Assembly: GCA_047618565.1 (NCBI GenBank)
Contig: JBLHKW010000005.1
Location: 1 to 57,961, forward strand
DNA: 57,961 nucleotides
Direction: 5' to 3'
From: JBLHKW01 sp047618565
GTDB taxonomy: Bacteria; Planctomycetota; UBA1135; GCA-002686595
The notes below the pieces were generated by a model, which had not been told where the DNA came from, made no database searches, and worked only from the letters and a program-made list of their open reading frames with translations. A program made the position numbers and the translations under genes. Shown here one piece after another: positions 35,404 to 43,945 of this stretch; positions within the stretch are counted from its first letter, which is position 1, and the number at the start of each line of letters is the position of its first letter.

Positions 35404-36074
35404 CGGGTGAAAACCTCACCCCGGCGCCGGGACAGGTGTTCGGCCGAGAGGATGGCGGCGAATCCGACCACCAGCGCCACGCCGATCAGGACGTTGGCGC
35501 GCGCGTCGTTGCCCGCCTGTTGGGCGGCCGAGATGCCCGAAGCAAGTGTCTGGGTTTTGCCCGGGATGTTGCCCGCGATGGTGACCGTGGCTCCGAACTC
35601 GCCCAGTGCTCGGGTGAAGCCGAGGATCAGCGCTGCGATCAGGCCGCGCCGGGCCAGGGGCAGGGTCGTTCCGAAGAACGTCCGCATACGTCCGTGGCCG
35701 AGGGTGCGGCTCATGGACTCCAGCCTCGGATCGACGCCCTCGAATGCGACGCGCGCCGTTCGCACCACCAGGGGCAGTGACATGGTTGCCGCAGCTACGA
35801 CGGCTGCACGCCACGTCAACAGGACGTCGAGATCGATGCCCAGGGCATCCAGTGGTCCATCGTGAGCGAACAGCCGAAGTAGCAGCAGGCCGACCGCCGT
35901 GGGTGGCAGGACCAGCGGCAATCCGGTCACGGCCGACACGATGTTCTTGCCGCGGAACTCGAAGCGTGCGAGCAGGTAGCCGAAGGCGATACCCGGCACG
36001 CCCACGAAGAGCGTCGCCACGGTGGCGACGCGCAGGGTGAGCCACAGGATGGTCAGGGACTCCGCTGACATCAC
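35400..36074 (-). CDS. modB: Molybdate ABC transporter permease
   Basis: A 224-residue protein with about six transmembrane helices. Start GTG 36074 overlaps the modA stop (GTGA); ATG 36071 immediately follows and is equally possible. The permease signature TRALGEFGATVTIAGNIPG is diagnostic of ModB, and the preceding ARRGLIAALILGF region is the coupling EAA loop. It forms the membrane channel for ModA-delivered molybdate. Confidence 0.92.
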   Translation of the reverse strand: MMSAESLTILWLTLRVATVATLFVGVPGIAFGYLLARFEFRGKNIVSAVTGLPLVLPPTAVGLLLLRLFAHDGPLDALGIDLDVLLTWRAAVVAAATMSLPLVVRTARVAFEGVDPRLESMSRTLGHGRMRTFFGTTLPLARRGLIAALILGFTRALGEFGATVTIAGNIPGKTQTLASGISAAQQAGNDARANVLIGVALVVGFAAILSAEHLSRRRGEVFTR

Positions 36075-36907
36075 AGGACCGTCACGAATCCGTGCGCGGA
36101 ACAGATGTCCCGCGCCCGTTCGGTTTGCAGGAAATCCAGAAAGCTCTGAGCGAGCGAGGTCCCGTCATTCGGCTGCAGGCGCATGGCGACGTAAGCGATG
36201 GGCGGTTGTTCGTGATCGGGCACCTCGAAGAGCACGCGCGCGCGCCGCGCCTGGCGCGCATCCGTGCGGTAGACGATGCCCAGGATCTCGGGGCCGGTCT
36301 CGACCAGCGCCATTGCGGCGCGTACGTCGAGGGTCGGCGCGACTCGCGACTCGAGCGCGTCCCAGAGGCTGCCACCGGCTGCGGGCAGGCTCTCGAGCCA
36401 CGCCCGCGCATAACGCCCGGCGGGCACCGCCTCCGGGTCGGCCAGGGCCAGGTGGCTGAATTCGAGCGAGGCCAGGTCCAATCCACGTTTGATCTGGCGC
36501 TCTCTTCCATCGGGCCCGGGCCAGCCGATCACGACCAGACTATTGGAGAGCACCGTCGTCGGTGTCGCGGCAGTCAGATCTCTCTCGACGAGCTCCTGAG
36601 CCCACGCCCGGTCCGCGGAGAGGAACACGTCCGCGGCCTCGGGCGCCGCCAGAATCTGGCGTGCGAGCACGTTGGAACCCGCAAAGTTGAACGTCACCGC
36701 CGCGGGCTCGAAGGCCGCGCCGAGATCGGCACAGAGGTCCGTGAGGCTGGCGGCTGCGAAGACGCTCAACTCGGGCCGCTCGTCGGGCGGTGCGCATCCC
36801 GGACTGGCCACGTGCGCGAGCAAGCCCGCACTCACCAGGGCCACGGCGCGCAACAGGCGTCGTCCACGCCCCGTCGCCGTCATCTCTCGTGCGTACGCTC
36901 TGCCCAT
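36071..36907 (-). CDS. modA: Molybdate-binding lipoprotein
   Basis: A 278-residue protein from ATG 36907; an ATG at 36883 is also possible, but a TATAGT -10 box ends 7 nt before 36907. The signal peptide has lipobox ASPGC. ModA motifs: SVFAAASLTDL (first oxyanion-binding Ser), FAGSNVLARQI, ADVFLSADRAW, VPAGRYARAWLES and GIVYRTDA, which hold the oxyanion-binding residues of this family. It captures molybdate or tungstate outside the inner membrane. First gene of modABC. Confidence 0.92.
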   Translation of the reverse strand: MGRAYAREMTATGRGRRLLRAVALVSAGLLAHVASPGCAPPDERPELSVFAAASLTDLCADLGAAFEPAAVTFNFAGSNVLARQILAAPEAADVFLSADRAWAQELVERDLTAATPTTVLSNSLVVIGWPGPDGRERQIKRGLDLASLEFSHLALADPEAVPAGRYARAWLESLPAAGGSLWDALESRVAPTLDVRAAMALVETGPEILGIVYRTDARQARRARVLFEVPDHEQPPIAYVAMRLQPNDGTSLAQSFLDFLQTERARDICSAHGFVTVL

Positions 36908-36914
36908 CGGTCGG

Positions 36915-36920
36915 ACTATA
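36915..36920 (-). promoter_or_regulatory. -10-like TATAGT of modABC
   Basis: TATAGT on the minus strand, 7 nt before ATG 36907, so modA is probably transcribed without a leader. No ModE-like palindrome was recognised. Confidence 0.45.
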
Positions 36921-36994
36921 CCGGATCCGCATGCGCGCTTCCTGCGCCGGGCTGACCGAGCGGAGCATTTTACGCCGGCGGTGCCAGCAGGCTG

Positions 36995-37196
36995 CTAGCC
37001 CGGTCTATTCATGAGCCACGAGGCGAAACGCCTCGATTCGGGCTTTGGTGGTGCTTTGCGGGCATTGGCCCCGCAGGCGACCTTTTTTGGTCGCCAAGGA
37101 CGCCAATGTTCGCAAAGTGCCGCCAAAGCCCGAAAGGACGGCGAAGCCGGCCGTTCGTGGTATTTCGTCCGCGTGGTCATGAATAGATCGGGCTAG
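36995..37196 (+). repeat. 202-bp nested palindromic element (MITE- or RNA-like)
   Basis: Terminal inverted repeats CTAGCCCGGTCTATTCATGA (36995-37014) and TCATGAATAGATCGGGCTAG (37177-37196) match at 19 of 20 bases. Inside: a perfect hairpin CGAGGCG-AAA-CGCCTCG (37019-37035), 33-nt arms 37037-37069 and 37102-37134 pairing with 5 mismatches, and a central stem GGCGACC-TTTTTT-GGTCGCC (37076-37095). All six mismatches, including that in the termini, are G-U pairs on the plus strand. Short ORFs on both strands are by-products of the palindrome. No transposase is present. Confidence 0.7.
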
Positions 37197-37199
37197 TAT
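37194..37199 (+). promoter_or_regulatory. -10-like TAGTAT at the edge of the palindromic element
   Basis: TAGTAT uses the final TAG of the element's right terminal repeat and ends 6 nt before ATG 37206. It is a leaderless promoter candidate for the methyltransferase and the storage-protein genes behind it. Confidence 0.45.
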
Positions 37200-37205
37200 G
37201 GGACG

Positions 37206-38063
37206 ATGGGCGAACCACCGGAACGCTTCTCGTTCGACCACCAGGCCGGTGCGTTCGAACGCCGAACAGGCGTCCCGCAGGAGGCAGCCCGGAGAACGGC
37301 TCGGGACCTGGTCGAGGCCCTGCTTCCATCCCCCACCGATCTCTTGCTCGACATGGGCGCCGGCAGCGGGGAGCTCGGGTGTTTCCTGGCCGTGAGCGCG
37401 CCGAATTACGTTGGTGTCGATCTGTCGCTACCGATGCTGCGTGCCTTCCAGGGCAAGCACTCGCACACGCCCTTTCCACTGGTCCAGGCGGATGCCGACT
37501 GCCCCTGGCCGCTACGGGACGGGAGCGTGCGCGCCGTGCTCTTCTCGCGTTCCGCACACCTGATGGACCTGCCGCACCTCCTGCGAGAGCTGCGGCGCGT
37601 GGCCCACCCGGATGGGGCATGGGTCGTCACGGGGCGCGTCGAGCGCGACCCGATGAGCATGCGCTCGCGTCTGCGCGAGCAGATGTTGACCCTGCTCGCC
37701 GAGCGCCTGCCGGATTCACGGGGCGTTGCGCGGAGGGGTGCAGGCCCGAGCGCAGGCAGGGGTCGCCGGAGGGCTCAGGAACTGGAGGCGGCCCTGGTCG
37801 AGACCGGGGCCGAGGTCGAGTCGCCGCGGGTCGGCGGACGCTGGTTCGTGGAGGATTCTCTGGCCGGCGTTCTCGAGGACTGGCGCTCCAAGTCAGGGCT
37901 GGCCGGACGCGACGTGGACGCGGCCGTGAAGCACGAAGTTTTGAGTGCCCTGGAGGCTTGGGGGGAGGCGCGCTTCGGTACGCTGGCCGGCGACGCAGAG
38001 ACCTGCGAACGCCGTTTCGAGTGGACGCCCATCCGGCTGCCGCTCCCACTCTCCCCCTATTGA
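37206..38063 (+). CDS. Class I SAM-dependent methyltransferase
   Basis: A 285-residue protein from ATG 37206. Motif I LLDMGAGSGELG near residues 47-58 binds S-adenosylmethionine; YVGVDLSLPMLRA is motif II, and RAVLFSRSAHLMDLPHLLREL matches the methyltransferase type 11 region. The C-terminal ~120 residues are Arg-rich and lack a known domain. The substrate is unknown. It lies 26 bp before the first molybdenum-storage gene on the same strand; a role in that locus is inferred from position only. Confidence 0.8.
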   Translation: MGEPPERFSFDHQAGAFERRTGVPQEAARRTARDLVEALLPSPTDLLLDMGAGSGELGCFLAVSAPNYVGVDLSLPMLRAFQGKHSHTPFPLVQADADCPWPLRDGSVRAVLFSRSAHLMDLPHLLRELRRVAHPDGAWVVTGRVERDPMSMRSRLREQMLTLLAERLPDSRGVARRGAGPSAGRGRRRAQELEAALVETGAEVESPRVGGRWFVEDSLAGVLEDWRSKSGLAGRDVDAAVKHEVLSALEAWGEARFGTLAGDAETCERRFEWTPIRLPLPLSPY

Positions 38064-38089
38064 CCCAGCCAGGGACTCAAGATCCAGGT

Positions 38090-38917
38090 ATGTCCAAGCC
38101 CCTCCCCAGTGACCTCCTGACCGAGCTCGGTGCCACCCTGGTCGCGGGATCGCTGACCGACGACGAGCTGCTCAGGAAGACCGACGAGGTTCCGCCGCAT
38201 CACGTCTTGCCCGAAGCCAACGTTGTCAAGATCGGCGGCCAGAGCATGATCGATCGTGGTCGCAAGGCCGTCTTCCCGATCCTGGAGGAGGTGGTCGAGA
38301 ACCTGCCCAGGCACCAGATGATCCTGTGCACCGGCGCCGGGACGCGCGCGCGGCATGCATACAGCGTGGGCATGGATCTGGGCCTGCCCACCGGCGTGCT
38401 GAGCGTGCTCGGAACCTTCGTGAGCATGCAGAACGCGCGCATCCTGCACTACCTGCTCGCCAAGTACGGTATTCCGTTCATCGAGCCGATCCAGTTCCCG
38501 CAGCTGCCGCTCTACCTGGCGGAGCGGCGCGCGGTGATCGTCTTCGGCATGCCGCCCTACACCTTCTGGCAGCCCAACCCGGGCGTGGGTCGCATTCCGC
38601 CGCACCGTACCGACACGGGCTCCTTCCTGATCAGCGAGGTCTTCTCGGCCCGCTCCATGATCTATGTCAAGGACGAACGCGGCCTCTACACCGCCGACCC
38701 GAAGAAGGACAAGAACGCGAAGTTCATTCCGAAGATCACGGTCGACGAGCTGCTCGAGCAGGACCTGCAGGACGTCGTCGTCGAACGCAGCGTGCTCGAG
38801 CTCATGAAGAACGCCAAGAGCCGGCGATCGATCCAGATCATCAATGGCCTCGAAAAGGGCAATCTGACGCGCGCGCTCGCTGGCGAGCATGTCGGCACGA
38901 TCATCAGCGCCGACTAG
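38090..38917 (+). CDS. mosB: Molybdenum storage protein-like subunit (MosB type)
   Basis: A 275-residue amino-acid-kinase-fold protein from ATG 38090. From memory of the Azotobacter vinelandii MoSto beta subunit, it shares the order VVKIGGQS-x-IDRG, TGAGTRARH, GLPTGVL, GMPPY, IPPHRTDTG, VKDERGLYTADP and the C-terminal NLTRALAGEHVGTII. MoSto stores molybdate as polyoxomolybdate clusters inside a hexamer and uses ATP for loading. Length matches the family. Aspartokinase- or UMP kinase-like function is less likely given these motifs and modABC next door. Confidence 0.82.
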   Translation: MSKPLPSDLLTELGATLVAGSLTDDELLRKTDEVPPHHVLPEANVVKIGGQSMIDRGRKAVFPILEEVVENLPRHQMILCTGAGTRARHAYSVGMDLGLPTGVLSVLGTFVSMQNARILHYLLAKYGIPFIEPIQFPQLPLYLAERRAVIVFGMPPYTFWQPNPGVGRIPPHRTDTGSFLISEVFSARSMIYVKDERGLYTADPKKDKNAKFIPKITVDELLEQDLQDVVVERSVLELMKNAKSRRSIQIINGLEKGNLTRALAGEHVGTIISAD

Positions 38918-38933
38918 CCCGGATTACAAAAAG

Positions 38934-39794
38934 ATGCAAAACCCGATGAGCAGTCCCGATCCGATCGCCGGCAGCGTTGACGATAAGCGCCACCACCTGA
39001 ACTCCCTTTTGATGCGGGAGAGCCTGGTCGACAAGGACCTGATCCAGTCGACGGAAACGGACGACCCGACTTTCCGGATGTTGCCCGACGCGCACGTCGT
39101 GAAGATCGGTGGCCATTCGATCATCGACCGCGGGCGCAGCGCGCTGTTCCCGGTGACGGAGAAGCTGGGCGAGATCCTGGGCGAGAAGAAGCTGATCCTG
39201 GCGACCGGCGGCGGTGTGCGCACGCGTCACGTCTTCTCGATCGGTCTCGACCTCGGTCTCCCGACCGGCGTGCTGGCGCAGCTCTCGATCGCTGACGCGC
39301 TCGGGAACGCGCACATCCTGGGCACCCTGCTCGCACCCTACGGCGTGGTGGCCATTCCGCCGGAGATCTTCGGACACCTGTTGCCCTTCTTCATGCGCGG
39401 TGCGCCGGGCGTCGTGTTCAATGGCGACCCGCCCTACTCCCTCTGGGAGCACCCGCCCGAGATCGGCAAGATCCCTCCCCACCGTACCGACGCCGGTGCC
39501 TACCTCGTGGCCGAGTGCTTCGGTTGCAAGACGCTCACGCTGGTGAAGGACGTGGATGGCCTGTACGACGCGGATCCGAACGAGAATTCCAGCGCGAACC
39601 TGATCGAGAAGGCCAGCGTGGCCGAGATCCGGGACCGCAAGCTGAAGACGTTGCCGTTCGACCGCGTTGTGCTGGATCTGCTCGAGAAGTCGCGCCTGGT
39701 CAAGAGCCTTCAGATCGTGAACGGCCTGCATCCCGAGCGCATCCAGGCGGCGCTCAATGGCGAGCACGTCGGCACGATCGTCCATGTCGATTGA
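38934..39794 (+). CDS. mosA: Molybdenum storage protein-like subunit (MosA type)
   Basis: A 286-residue protein from ATG 38934, paralogous to the preceding gene. It has VVKIGGHSIIDRGRS, GGGVRTRHVFSIGLDLGLPTG, IPPHRTDAGAYLVAE, VKDVDGLYDADP and LPFDRVVLDLLEKSR, which fit the MoSto alpha subunit. The His-rich PPYHHHEF stretch I recall from the A. vinelandii alpha subunit is PPYSLWEH here, so cluster-binding residues may differ. It should form an alpha3beta3 cage with MosB. Its end overlaps the ABC ATPase start by 11 nt. Confidence 0.8.
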   Translation: MQNPMSSPDPIAGSVDDKRHHLNSLLMRESLVDKDLIQSTETDDPTFRMLPDAHVVKIGGHSIIDRGRSALFPVTEKLGEILGEKKLILATGGGVRTRHVFSIGLDLGLPTGVLAQLSIADALGNAHILGTLLAPYGVVAIPPEIFGHLLPFFMRGAPGVVFNGDPPYSLWEHPPEIGKIPPHRTDAGAYLVAECFGCKTLTLVKDVDGLYDADPNENSSANLIEKASVAEIRDRKLKTLPFDRVVLDLLEKSRLVKSLQIVNGLHPERIQAALNGEHVGTIVHVD

Positions 39795-40605
39795 CTGCTC
39801 CGAGCGCGCCAGCCTGACCCGCGTCGGCCTGACCTATGGCCTGGCCCAGGGAACGGGCGTGCGCGCTCTCGAGCAGGTCGACCTGACCCTGATTGCGGGC
39901 CGTTTGACTGCCCTCGTGGGCCCCAACGGTTCGGGCAAGAGCTCGATCATGGCGCTCCTTGCGGGACGGATCGAACCCCAGGAGGGCCAGGTCGTCGTCG
40001 CGGGCCAGGCGTCGCCCGCGCGCCTGCGCGGCCGCGCTCGGCGCGCCCTGCACGCGTCCGTGTCGTTCGTGTCCCAGGTTCCCGAGCTGGACCCTGAGAT
40101 GTGCGTCGCCGAGACGCTGCTCTTGCTGGCCACCCTGCACGCGGTACCGCGCTCTGAACGGAATGCGCGCGTGACCGATTGCCTCGAGAACATGGGGTTG
40201 AGCGAGCACCGACGGAAGCGCGTTGACGAACTGTCCGGCGGCTTGCGCCGGCGTCTGCATCTGGCTGGCGCGCTGATCCATGTGCCCCAGCTCTTGCTGC
40301 TCGACGAGCCCGGAGCCGGGCTCGATGATGAGAGCACGACGGCGCTCTGGACCACCCTCGCCAGCCTGGCGGCCGCGGGCACGGCGATCCTGGTGATCAC
40401 CCACGATCTCGTGTCGGTCGAGGCGCACGCCGACGAGGTGCTGCTGATGGATGCCGGGCAGGTCGTGCAGCGAGGCACGCCCGCGCAGGTCTCCGCGGAT
40501 CATGTCGATCTGGTCGCTGCGCTGCGCGCACGCATCGGGACCGCGGCGCCCGTAGAGTCGAGGGGCGGCCGTGGCCGTGCTGGTCGGGGACGAGGCCGCG
40601 CATGA
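39784..40605 (+). CDS. ABC transporter ATPase (ABC-2 type exporter)
   Basis: A 273-residue protein from ATG 39784, overlapping mosA by 11 nt. Walker A GPNGSGKSS near residue 46, signature LSGGLRRRLHLAG, Walker B LLLLDEPGAGLD and the H-loop ITHDLVS. The C-terminal tail is Arg/Gly-rich. It pairs with the next gene (ATGA overlap). The substrate is unknown; coupling with the storage subunits raises the possibility of a link to molybdenum handling, but such transporters have very varied roles. Confidence 0.85.
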   Translation: MSIDCSERASLTRVGLTYGLAQGTGVRALEQVDLTLIAGRLTALVGPNGSGKSSIMALLAGRIEPQEGQVVVAGQASPARLRGRARRALHASVSFVSQVPELDPEMCVAETLLLLATLHAVPRSERNARVTDCLENMGLSEHRRKRVDELSGGLRRRLHLAGALIHVPQLLLLDEPGAGLDDESTTALWTTLASLAAAGTAILVITHDLVSVEAHADEVLLMDAGQVVQRGTPAQVSADHVDLVAALRARIGTAAPVESRGGRGRAGRGRGRA

Positions 40606-41360
40606 GTCCGGGCTTCCTCGATACTGCATGGGCGCTCGCATGGCGCACCTGGGTCAAGACGTTCCGGCGCCCGGTGTTGCTGACGTTCTCGTTCGTGCAG
40701 CCGCTGATGTGGATGCTCTTCTTCGGATTCCTGTTCGACCGTTACGAGTTGGTCGACTTTCCGGAAGGAACGCGCTACATCGACTTTCTCGCACCGGGTG
40801 TGTGCGTCATGACGGTTCTGTTCGGGGCTTCACAGTCCGGAATCGGCTGGATACGCGACGAGCAGGTCGGATTTCTGGCGCGCATGCTGCAGACCCCGGC
40901 CAGCCCCTGGGCAATCCTCGCCGGAAAGGTCTGTGCCGACGCGGCGCGTCTGCTGGTACAGGCCATGCTCGTGCTGCTGCTGGCGCTCGCCGTCGGTGCA
41001 CGGCTCGCGCCGGATCTCGGATCCATTGGCCCGGGCTTTGCTGCCCTGTGCCTGTTCGCGCTGGCGTTCTCCTGCCTCTCTTCGGCCATAGCCTTCTGGA
41101 CCCGAGCGCAGGAGGCCATGGCCGTATTCGTGCATGTGGTCAACATGCCGCTGCTGTTCACGAGCAGTGCGCTCGTCCCCGGCAAGCAGATGCCCGACTG
41201 GCTCGCGCGCATCGCGGCGTGGAACCCCTTGACGCTCGCGGTTGACGCCTGGCGCTCCGCGCTGCTCGGCCAGGGCACGGTGGAGTACCTCGATCTGGCA
41301 CCGCTCGCGCTTCTGGCCGGGTTCCTGTTTCTGCTCGCCGGCCGTGCGATGCAGCGCTGA
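40602..41360 (+). CDS. ABC-2 type transporter permease
   Basis: A 252-residue membrane protein with six predicted transmembrane helices (residues ~25-45, 58-82, 105-130, 140-165, 172-192 and 225-248). FVQPLMWMLFFGFLF and LLFTSSALVPGKQMPDWL-type sequence around the fifth helix are typical of ABC-2 permeases. It overlaps the ATPase gene by ATGA and completes the exporter. It is the last gene of the methyltransferase-mosB-mosA-ABC operon. Confidence 0.85.
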   Translation: MSPGFLDTAWALAWRTWVKTFRRPVLLTFSFVQPLMWMLFFGFLFDRYELVDFPEGTRYIDFLAPGVCVMTVLFGASQSGIGWIRDEQVGFLARMLQTPASPWAILAGKVCADAARLLVQAMLVLLLALAVGARLAPDLGSIGPGFAALCLFALAFSCLSSAIAFWTRAQEAMAVFVHVVNMPLLFTSSALVPGKQMPDWLARIAAWNPLTLAVDAWRSALLGQGTVEYLDLAPLALLAGFLFLLAGRAMQR

Positions 41361-41623
41361 CGGACGCTGCGCCCGACACCGGCGCCCGCTTGGGTCTCGT
41401 AGTGCCTGGCACCTGGAAATAGTTTCCTGCACCTGGCTGTGCAGCGCTGTCACATCTGCACAAGCGGCGAGCGGACTCAATAATGCGGCTTCCGTGCGTC
41501 GACAGCAACAGACCCCTGCACTTCTCTCCGAGGTCGGACCGGGGCCATTCCGGCCCCCTATTCGGCAGTGTCGCCACGCGACCGACCGCACCTCGCAGCG
41601 TCCCCGATGCAGCACGTTCCATC
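41361..41623. other. Intergenic region with short palindromes
   Basis: 263 bp without a gene. It contains AGTGCCTGGCACCTGG at 41401-41416, followed by a related CCTGCACCTGG, and a GGGGCC-ATTCC-GGCCCC hairpin near 41540 that may fold in the leader of the coiled-coil gene. No strong -10 box was found. Confidence 0.35.
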
Positions 41624-43933
41624 ATGCCGACCATCAGCCTATTCTTCGTTCTCCTGTCCGCGTCATTCCTTCTCTGCGGCGGCCTCATCGCCTGGATCTT
41701 TCTGGACCGCCGCCATCGACGTGCGGGTCAGCACCAAGAGGTTCGCATGACCCAGCAGGTGCTGCTGCATTCAGCCTTGTGTGAGGACCTGGAGGTGCGC
41801 ATCACCGAGGCTATCGGTGCATTCGGACGGAACGAAGATAGTTTCCGTGCCCTGCTGATGGAGCGCAACGGGCTGATCGAGCAGCTCGAGTCCGCGATCG
41901 CGAGCTACGAGAGTGCCAGCGCGGCAGGCAACGCGCTGGCCGAGCAGGCGCCAGAGAGCTCGCCGGACGCCGACCAGCAAGCCGCGTCAGAGGACTCTGT
42001 GGTCGAAGACAGCATCGCCTCGGAGCTCTCCGGGGGGGTACTCGGCATCGGTGACTGGGAGCAGCAGATCGAGACCCTGCAGGCTGAGAAGCACGCCGAG
42101 CTGGCGCGCCAGAGTGAGACCATTGTCGGTCTGACCGAGCGCGTCGAGGCGCTCGCCAAGGAGGCACAGGAGGCGGGTGAACGCGCACAGGCATCGGCGC
42201 AGTCGGCCGATGCCAGCGGACAGCAGGGAGACCTGTTGCAGGTGCAGCTGGACGAGTGGTCGGCGCGCTACGAGGAGCTCGAGGAACGGGCAGCGGACGG
42301 GAGCGCAAAGCTTGCGGCCGAGATCGAGGAGTTGCGCCAGGAGAGCACACTTCTGCGCGATGCACACCTCACCGCCGATGGTGTCGCGGAGGAGCAGCTT
42401 CAGAGTCTGCAGGAGTCGAACACCGAGCTCACCGAGCGGGCGGAGCATGGGGATCAGGATCTGGTCGACGCGCGCAGCCGGATCGGGGAGCTGGAAGAAT
42501 CGACGGAGGCGTTGCAGTCGGGATTCGATGCGCAGCAGGCGATGAGCACCGAGCTCGAGGCAAACCTGGCCGAGCACGCAGCGCAGGCCGCGGAGTGGCG
42601 CGCAGGGAATGCCTCACTGACTGCCGAGTCAGAGCGGCTTAGGACGCAGCTGGATGTGGACACTGCTGAGCACGAAACCCTCAAGGACGAGCTTACCGCA
42701 CGGGTCGGTATGTTGATTGCCGAGAAGGACCATCTGGCACAGACGCTCGGGGCGCGTGAGCTGGCGATGGCGGACCTTGAGATGGCCTCGAGCGCGAGTA
42801 GCGGGGAGCGCGACGATGCGGAGCGGCGTCTGGAGACCCTTGAGGAACGACTGGGTTCCCAGGCCAAGGAATTCACGGAGCTGCGCGCGGAGATGCAGCG
42901 GCTCGTCGGAGAGGTTGAGCAAGCGGAGCAGGGAAACCAGACCCTTCAGCAGGAGGCCGCGCGCGCGGGCGACTTCGAGCAGCGCGTTTCCGAGCTCGAG
43001 GAGCTGAGCCGCGAACGCGAGGAGCAGCTGCAGGCAAGTTTCACCTCAGCGCAGGCCCTCGCGGATCAGATCACAGGCTTCGAGGGGCGCCTGGCGCAAG
43101 CCGGAGACGACCGAGCGACTCTGGACGCCACGCTGCAGCGCCAGAGCGATGAGCTCGACCAGAAGGTCAGTTCGCTCGACGATCTACAGAGCGCGATGGG
43201 CGGACTCGAGGGCCTGGTGGAGACCCTGACCGCGACGGCCACGACGCGCGATACGGAACTGGACCAGGGGCGCGCACAGATCCGTGACCTCGAGCAGGCG
43301 CAGGAGCTGAATGTGGATGCTCTGGCCGCGGTCGGAGCGCGCGAAGCCGCTGCTGCCCTGCAGGTGGCAGGGCTGACCGAATCGCTCACGGCTGCCGGCG
43401 TGGAGCGTGACTCGATCTCTGGCCAGCTCTCCGAGGAGCAGGCTACACTCACGCGCTTGCGCGGTGAGCACAAGCAGGTGCGCGGCGAACTGAGCGACGC
43501 TCGAGGCGATCTGAAACAGAAGGTCGTGAACTGCAGAGAGCTCGAGTCCCAGCTCGAGGGCCTGGGCCAGCAGCACAAGACCGTCTCGGACAAGCTCACG
43601 GCGCGCCGAGGGGATCTCGAGCAGCTAAAGGGCGCGCATTCGCTCCTGGGTGACGAGCTGTCCGAGGCGCGTGCCAATCTGGAGCAAGAGGAACAACGCA
43701 GGGGGACGGTAGAGGAGCTGCTCACCGCCGCGCAATCCGAACTAGACGACGTACGGTCGGAGCTGGGCAAGGCCAAGGGATCACTCGCCGCGCGGGATTC
43801 GAGCTTCGAGACGGCACAGGACCTGCTGGCCGACCTCGGACCGATCTTCGAGACGCTGCAGTCTCAACTCGAGAAGAAGGATGTGCTCACGGCCTTACAG
43901 AGCGAGCTGCGCAAGCCCGAGGATGACGCCTGA
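41624..43933 (+). CDS. Membrane-anchored long coiled-coil protein
   Basis: A 769-residue protein from ATG 41624; the upstream extension to 41483 is not protein-like. Residues 4-26 form one transmembrane anchor followed by a basic stretch (DRRHRRAGQ). Almost all of the rest, about 60-740, is a continuous coiled coil rich in Glu, Gln, Leu, Ala and Arg. SMC-type ATPase motifs are absent. It may be a structural or scaffold protein in the envelope or cytoplasm. Convergent with the peptidase gene. Confidence 0.7.
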   Translation: MPTISLFFVLLSASFLLCGGLIAWIFLDRRHRRAGQHQEVRMTQQVLLHSALCEDLEVRITEAIGAFGRNEDSFRALLMERNGLIEQLESAIASYESASAAGNALAEQAPESSPDADQQAASEDSVVEDSIASELSGGVLGIGDWEQQIETLQAEKHAELARQSETIVGLTERVEALAKEAQEAGERAQASAQSADASGQQGDLLQVQLDEWSARYEELEERAADGSAKLAAEIEELRQESTLLRDAHLTADGVAEEQLQSLQESNTELTERAEHGDQDLVDARSRIGELEESTEALQSGFDAQQAMSTELEANLAEHAAQAAEWRAGNASLTAESERLRTQLDVDTAEHETLKDELTARVGMLIAEKDHLAQTLGARELAMADLEMASSASSGERDDAERRLETLEERLGSQAKEFTELRAEMQRLVGEVEQAEQGNQTLQQEAARAGDFEQRVSELEELSREREEQLQASFTSAQALADQITGFEGRLAQAGDDRATLDATLQRQSDELDQKVSSLDDLQSAMGGLEGLVETLTATATTRDTELDQGRAQIRDLEQAQELNVDALAAVGAREAAAALQVAGLTESLTAAGVERDSISGQLSEEQATLTRLRGEHKQVRGELSDARGDLKQKVVNCRELESQLEGLGQQHKTVSDKLTARRGDLEQLKGAHSLLGDELSEARANLEQEEQRRGTVEELLTAAQSELDDVRSELGKAKGSLAARDSSFETAQDLLADLGPIFETLQSQLEKKDVLTALQSELRKPEDDA

Positions 43934-43945
43934 CCGCGAAAACGA

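Noticed and set aside
36995..37196. tRNA-like or integron attC-like reading of the 202-bp element
   Set aside because: No acceptor/T-loop consensus and no attC core sites of the GTTRRRY/RYYYAAC type were found at the ends.
36995..37241. Short ORFs of 60-78 codons on both strands of the palindromic element
   Set aside because: Their similarity to each other comes from the inverted repeat itself; no start signals or protein-like composition.
38090..39794. UMP kinase or aspartokinase pair
   Set aside because: Motif order, pairing of two unequal subunits and neighbouring modABC fit MoSto better.
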